From Branchiostoma floridae (Eukaryota > Chordata > Leptocardii > Amphioxiformes > Branchiostomatidae), in assembly GCF_000003815.2 (NCBI RefSeq), contig NC_049993.1, positions 10,559,032 to 10,623,031 on the forward strand: a DNA stretch of 64,000 bases, read 5' to 3'. The position numbers were made by a program, and so were the translations under genes. The notes beneath the pieces were generated by a model. It was not told the DNA's origin. It saw only the letters and a program-made list of their open reading frames with translations, and did no database searches. Positions 59,501 to 64,000 of this stretch are shown one piece after another. The first letter of the stretch is position 1. Every line of letters begins with the position of its first letter.

Positions 59501-62500
59501 GTCTAGAGTGTCATGTAAGCTGTCTCACTGTTAGAAACTCATGTCGTGCCAACGGCTAGTCACCTGATGATTGAATTATGTGACATCAGTAATCTGACTT
59601 TCCTGAGGATGGATTCTGATGAAATTCTCTGAACTCAAAAACCGATAACTTGTAGATGCGGCTTGGCTTTAAGACAAGCTATACATGTACCAAGTAGACA
59701 TCAGAAACATTTGCATAACTTCAATTTCACCTGCACCAAACAGCATATATACAGACCTGTTATTTGAAATGAACTCTTTCTGATTTGTAAATGTAAATGT
59801 TGTCCATGGTCCCCAGGTGATCAGTCAGCTGTTGAAGCAGCGTGCTCGTAATGAGTTTCTCCTGACGGCGCTGGAAGTGGAGGGCCACGCCCACCGGGAG
59901 ACACGACGACTACTCATGGCCCTGCGGAAGGATCTGGAGAAGGCTGTTACCATGACGCAGGACAGACTGGTGAGAACTGTGATTTATGTAATGTCTATTA
60001 AATGTAATTCTACCATGCAAGTCATATGCATCTATCTCCAATGGAAGGTCCCCAATATAGTGCACTCTTGTATATCTAAACTGTGTTTTTCAAAGTAGCG
60101 GATATATGTACCTCAGAAGCTAAATGTAAACGGAGGTAACTATGAAATGTCTACAAATATTGTATAGTCTGAGATCCACTTTTTGATATACTGATAGTTT
60201 TCAGGAGGGACAAAGCTGTTTTTGTAGTCCTACAAGATAAAATTTTGAGAACAATTCTTTTTGTTAGGTGCAAGTAAAATACTATGTCTTTATGATGAAA
60301 AGAAACTCGCTGATTTTCTTGCTGACTAATGTTTTTCTCCATCCACCCTGCAGGCCATCCTACAAGATCCAGTGTACAAGACATCACGATCAGCGAGGGC
60401 AACCATCGACTCCCGGGACAACTTCACTCTCAGACTTCACAATATGATAGGTCAGGAAGGGAAGGAGCTTCTCGAGCTTCTGAAATTTGTCATTCAATTA
60501 CAAGGATGAAAATGTGGTATGCCCTGAAATTAGGTGATACATAGAGAAGTAACGCATGTAGAATATATTACGTAGTTGACAAATGCTTATTTTCTTTCAA
60601 ATTGTCGACAAAAGTGGAAAATTCTGTTGTGCTTTTTCAAGTGAAATGTTGAGTTTTTAATCTGTATGTAGTGATATATGCAGTGATACCAGGCATAGCC
60701 AATTGATAGAGGAACAGTGACATAAATGTGTTAAAGTTGTAGGATTTGCCTGTCAGGACTGTCAAGTACAAGTACATGTACCAACCTATGCCGTTGTTCC
60801 TGTGTCTCCAGTCGGAACCCCCAATGAGGACCACGACAGGAAACAGCCGCTGTTTCGTACGTACGCCAGTCTGGAGGACGGATCCCGCAGTCTGAACCAC
60901 GAACTACAGACCCTGCAGACAGGCCTGCAGGACTCCAGTACTGGCAAGGAGGACAAGCTTGCCCAGCTGTAAGTAAAAAGTCTACAAAGCCTGATTTATC
61001 CAAGCCCTAGCTGCACTCACATTATCTCACTCTCTAGTTGTCTAATAAGATACATCAGTATAAGCTAGTGATAATTAGATTGTCATCACATGAATAGTTT
61101 AGGTTTTGTAGTATTTTACTGCCATACTCTGTGGAGGAAATTATCATGGAAGTTGGTAGTAATCATATTACAATGCTAAACTTTCTTCCAACACTTAAAG
61201 TATACACGGATCAAACTTCAACAACCACTGTTGCCTTATTCAGGATCGACAATGACCATTTACTTCCAAATGTAAACTCCTGAGAGTTACAGACACATAA
61301 TCTTATTGACACATGAACTTACAGATACGTGACGTCCGCATTAGTTAAACATGCCAGGAAGTTTATATCGCCCACTGTCTCTGTTTTAAGTGATGTCTGG
61401 AGTGCCCTGTTGCTTGGTACTGTGGAGGAATATGATCATAGCCAGTGTCAAGAACAAGCAAGTGTTCATGTTACACAGATTAGAATTATTTTGATGAAGA
61501 ATGTTAGCAATTGACCTGTAGGAAAATATTACCTCCTCAGTGCAGTTAGATGTAGACAGAGACTGTGTGACTACTCGTTGTATTACCACAGAGAGACCAG
61601 TGTACAGTTAGATGTAGACACAGAGATGTTAATGTGTGAATGCTTGTTGTATTACCACAGAGAGACCAGTGTACAGTTAGATGTAGACACAGAGATGTTA
61701 ATGTGTGAATGCTTGTTGTGTTACCACAGAGAGACCAGTGTACAGTTAGATGTAGACACAGAGATGTTAATGTGTGAATGCTTGTTGTGTTACCACAGAG
61801 AGACCAGTGTACAGTTAGATGTAGACACAGAGATGTTAATGTGTGAATGCTTGTTGTGTTACCACAGAGAGACCAGTGTACAGTTAGATGTAGACACAGA
61901 GATGTTAATGTGTGAATGCTTGTTGTGTGACCACAGAGAGACCAGTGCACAGTTAGATGTAGACACAGAGATGTTAATCTGTGAATGCTTGTTGTGTAAC
62001 CACAGAGAGACCAGTGTACAGTTAGATGTAGACACAGAGATGTTAATGTGTGACTACTTGAATGTTGTGTTCCCACAGAGAGACCAGTGTGCAGGACCTA
62101 GGGGCCACCGTGTATGACAGGGCCGCCCCCGGCAGCGGGCCAACCACTCTCGGGCCAAAGGTGAGAGGTCATCTGGCTTCACCAATTCCATGGTTTATAC
62201 AGATGTAGCATAGTGGTGTCCCAGTCATTTTGTTTCTAACATCATGTTCTTGTTCTTTTATTCCCAACTGCTTGCCCATATGCACAAAGGTACATTATAT
62301 AGGTTGGATATGAGTAGGGGTGGGTACCAGTACAGAAAATTCAGGTACATGTACAGTCCAGGTCCAAAGGATCGGGTACAGGTCCAACAAGAAAAAAACA
62401 GTTTTGTACATCTTACTGGTACCCCCCCCACCACCACCACCACCCCCCTAGATATGACCATGACTCATAATTTGATGCTGTTTCTCTCTACATCATCACT

Positions 62501-63120
62501 AGGCCATCTTGGACTCTATGTTGAAGTTGGATCTGACCTTGAAAGACCTTGAAGCCAGCCTGATGGAGACCTTGAAGGACATGAACAAGAAGAAAAGGGT
62601 GAGTGTTTGGTGTTTGCAGTTCTGGCACTCAGTCCATGTTAATTTTTTTATCTAATGTTACTCACAATTTATCACATCATCGGAATTGCAGAAATGATAA
62701 TGAAACAATTTAATCTGACGTTTTGCTATCTAAGGAAGAAGAAGTTTTCATATTTGTTTATTTGTTTCTCAAACTTTCGCATCAAAATCACAATGGATAT
62801 GCCAGTTTTGTCTCGTACAAAAGTGTATGATAATGTCATTTCTTCACTTATTACAGGAGCTGTAATAGAAGTTAGAATTATAACAGAGAAATTATTAATT
62901 GAAAACTACAATTTTAGGTACATGTATTACCCCCTTAACTTAACCAGGACTTCAACTCCTCAAAGTAATGGTTTGTTGTTTCTCACTATAGGAGCTGCAG
63001 AATGACCCAAACCTGGTGAAGGAGCGCCACCTATTTGTAGACTTCTTCACTGCACCTGACCGCCTGAAGGACACCATAGATGACCTGAATGCCCGGGTGC
63101 AGGCTGCCCAGATATCCTGA
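50531..63120 (+). CDS. HAUS3: HAUS augmin-like complex subunit 3
   Basis: Subunit of the eight-protein augmin complex, which recruits gamma-tubulin to spindle microtubules for branching nucleation. Fourteen coding exons in consistent phase: 50531-50706, 54395-54505, 55007-55090, 55641-55752, 56461-56661, 57799-57941, 58541-58675, 59105-59288, 59817-59969, 60354-60450, 60812-60968, 62079-62160, 62503-62598, 62992-63120; 619 aa, against 603 in human. The N-terminus FLETLKQIGYPKSHDYQPDD then FDWLFE, and WFCENV, are the HAUS3 hallmark. PILEGRQLEEAL, YTKRQFFD and GDYDLKIARQDYF also match the human protein. The rest is heptad-rich coiled coil. The start codon is the first ATG after the 5' UTR intron. 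Introns hold satellites, a LINE end and MITEs. Confidence 0.95.
51030..51475 (+). repeat. Composite repeat unit 1 (internally deleted)
   Basis: Begins TACTATATCCTGCCTGACCT and ends CTCAATTAGAATAG. Its first 65 bp recur at 51476-51540 and its last 205 bp (51271-51475) recur at 53927-54123. The middle differs and contains a long poly-C run. The unit lies head-to-tail with unit 2, in the first coding intron of HAUS3. Confidence 0.8.
51476..54123 (+). repeat. Composite repeat unit 2 with internal satellite
   Basis: Same two ends as unit 1, but 2.65 kb long. The interior holds a C-rich degenerate tract (CCAAACCTCTATCC words, about 51600-51770), unrecognised sequence and a 110-bp satellite array. 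Near the right end is a strong hairpin, CCTGTTTACGC pairing with GCGCAAACAGG. No coding capacity recognised and no element class assigned. Confidence 0.75.
52770..53540 (+). repeat. 110-bp satellite array, about 7 copies
   Basis: The word GGCGAGAGAACATTA or a close variant begins at 52791, 52901, 53011, 53121, 53231 and 53341, exactly 110 bp apart; then two shortened, diverged copies follow. Monomers contain small palindromes such as GTGGTTACCCACCAC and GTGGAAAGCCTCCAC. Two monomer types differ by ACTAGCGG versus TTATCGG. Confidence 0.95.
55802..56138 (+). mobile_element. 5'-truncated LINE 3' end in HAUS3 intron
   Basis: Encodes the end of a LINE ORF2: ALMRVDTFDARRRKLTHSFA, then, after a frame change, CKSFLPFDLM, a pattern common at the C-terminus of LINE ORF2 proteins. 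It is followed by a short 3' UTR with CTGACAATAAACTATTGATA. It differs from the LINE at 38.5-43 kb. Coding capacity is lost. Confidence 0.75.
57108..57773. mobile_element. Non-autonomous inverted-repeat element bounded by TTAA, in HAUS3 intron
   Basis: Both ends read TTAAGGTTCCGGTTCGGA inward and are flanked by TTAA at 57108-57111 and 57770-57773. A TTAA duplication suggests piggyBac; a TA duplication (Tc1/mariner) is equally compatible. The right end lies only 25 bp before HAUS3 exon 6 (57799). A 129-codon minus-strand frame inside has no recognisable domain. Confidence 0.82.
61531..62078 (+). repeat. 69-bp minisatellite containing copies of a 3' splice site
   Basis: Seven CCACAG/AGAGACCAGTG junctions end at 61591, 61660, 61729, 61798, 61867, 61936 and 62005, 69 bp apart; the real HAUS3 exon-12 acceptor ends at 62078, 73 bp after the last. 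A partial, diverged unit precedes them. Each unit therefore carries the acceptor and the first 16 or so bases of exon 12. The array is open in frame for about 175 codons because 69 is divisible by three, but it is not itself a gene. Confidence 0.95.
62315..62431. mobile_element. Small MITE in HAUS3 intron
   Basis: AGGGGTGGGTACCAGTA is matched by inverted TACTGGTACCCCCCCC, enclosing about 85 bp with CAGGTCCA words. The same ends and internal words occur in the nested element at 14372-14752. Confidence 0.75.
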
Positions 63121-64000
63121 AAAAAAACTCTCTTCTTGCCCAGAGTTTGTACATACAGTTTGAGTACATGTAGTTTATTTGAAATTCCAATTTACAATTA
63201 TAGCCATTGACAAGCACAGGCACTGAATTGCAGTTACAATATGTGGACATGATTGATTTAATCTACTAAGGGCTGCACCTCTAATTATGACTAGATAGCT
63301 TTGGTAAGTGATTAAGAGATATTATCATATAGCCAGATGGAGTTGGCCAATCAGAGGCCCCCATTTCCCATGGGTTATCAGGCCGTAACCTCAAAAGTGG
63401 TCAGTTATTTGAATAACCGACCACTTTTTGGACCGCACCATTATACAGGGGGCAGTCATGAATTTTTTTGTACTGTTGTTTGTGTGTAAACCATGCATAA
63501 CTGTCAAAAATATTATGATTGATTGGTTATGTTAATTGGGGCTCCACATGGGGAATATATCGATACTTGAAAAGGAATTATGCTGATTTTACACATTTTC
63601 ATTATTGCTTTCTAACGTGATGAAGCCGGTACCTTCCTAAATCACTTTGTATATACGTACTTTGTCGTGCCTAAGTGAAAATGCTCTGCATGGGGGGGTA
63701 CCAGGACTCCACTTAATAGTTTGTATTGCAAATAAGCCACATGTTGATGCTGATATGCTATCTCACAAACAGATGATTAGTTAAAATTATTAGTTAAATG
63801 ATGATGATAAAATGGTTTAATGGTCTGTATTATATATACACACTATTGTACAATATATATATTGCAAATGTATTTTTATGTAATGTATAAAAGTGTTTAT
63901 TTGTTATAAAGGAATTTGTGTGAAATAACTGTCAGTTGGATAGGCTATATGATAATAACGTTAATGCCCCGCCTTATCCTCGGTGTTATATGGTGAGATA
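63121..64000 (+). other. HAUS3 3' UTR and flank
   Basis: No AATAAA was found up to the window end, so the 3' end of the transcript cannot be placed. A strong hairpin lies at 63393-63429: AAAAGTGGTCAGTTATT pairs with AATAACCGACCACTTTT with one mismatch and a two-base loop. Confidence 0.5.

Noticed and set aside
61546..62117. Long open frames on both strands over the 69-bp repeat (about 176-179 codons)
   Set aside because: They are open only because the repeat length is divisible by three; the region is an intron of HAUS3 with copies of its splice acceptor, and the encoded 23-residue repeats have no known domain.
1..64000. CRISPR array, operon or prokaryotic defence system
   Set aside because: All coding features are spliced animal genes; the tandem repeats lack the unique spacers of a CRISPR array.

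Overview
This is an intron-rich animal nuclear window with two 100-N scaffold gaps and many different transposon families. The genes are deuterostome/bilaterian in character, and the mix of a CR1/L2-type LINE, tRNA-derived SINEs and many short inverted-repeat elements suggests a cephalochordate (amphioxus, Branchiostoma). The organism is an inference; no single sequence here proves it.

Layout. (1) 331-6938, plus strand: the 3' part of an NMDA-receptor subunit gene of GluN3 type (S1, M1-M4, S2, C-tail; the amino-terminal domain lies upstream of the window). Part of one exon is lost in the first gap. (2) About 7-22 kb: no recognisable host gene; a decayed Tc1-like transposon, nested inverted-repeat elements, SINE pieces and the second gap. 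(3) 22150-28140, plus strand: a complete four-exon TGF-beta superfamily ligand whose cysteine-knot domain most resembles vertebrate GDF15. (4) 28-35 kb: non-coding, with a 1.7-kb inverted-repeat transposon. (5) 35832-48666, minus strand: CENP-C, 13 exons with matching phases (1118 aa), ending in the CENP-C motif and the Mif2-type cupin. Its introns hold a nearly intact 4.5-kb LINE, a 1.2-kb non-autonomous DNA transposon and a SINE. (6) 48667-49150: a short shared promoter interval with two CCAAT boxes, a CHR-like and an E2F-like site. (7) 50531-63120, plus strand: HAUS3 (augmin subunit 3), 14 coding exons (619 aa), with introns full of satellite, minisatellite and transposon sequence.

CENP-C (inner kinetochore) and HAUS3 (spindle microtubule branching) are both mitotic and are transcribed divergently from one interval that looks like a cell-cycle promoter. 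The glutamate receptor and the TGF-beta ligand show no functional link beyond being neighbours. No unknown multi-gene system was found. The most unusual points are a GluN3-like receptor lacking the aspartate that normally grips the ligand amino group, an apparent invertebrate GDF15-type ligand, and a minisatellite that repeats a real 3' splice site seven times just ahead of a HAUS3 exon.
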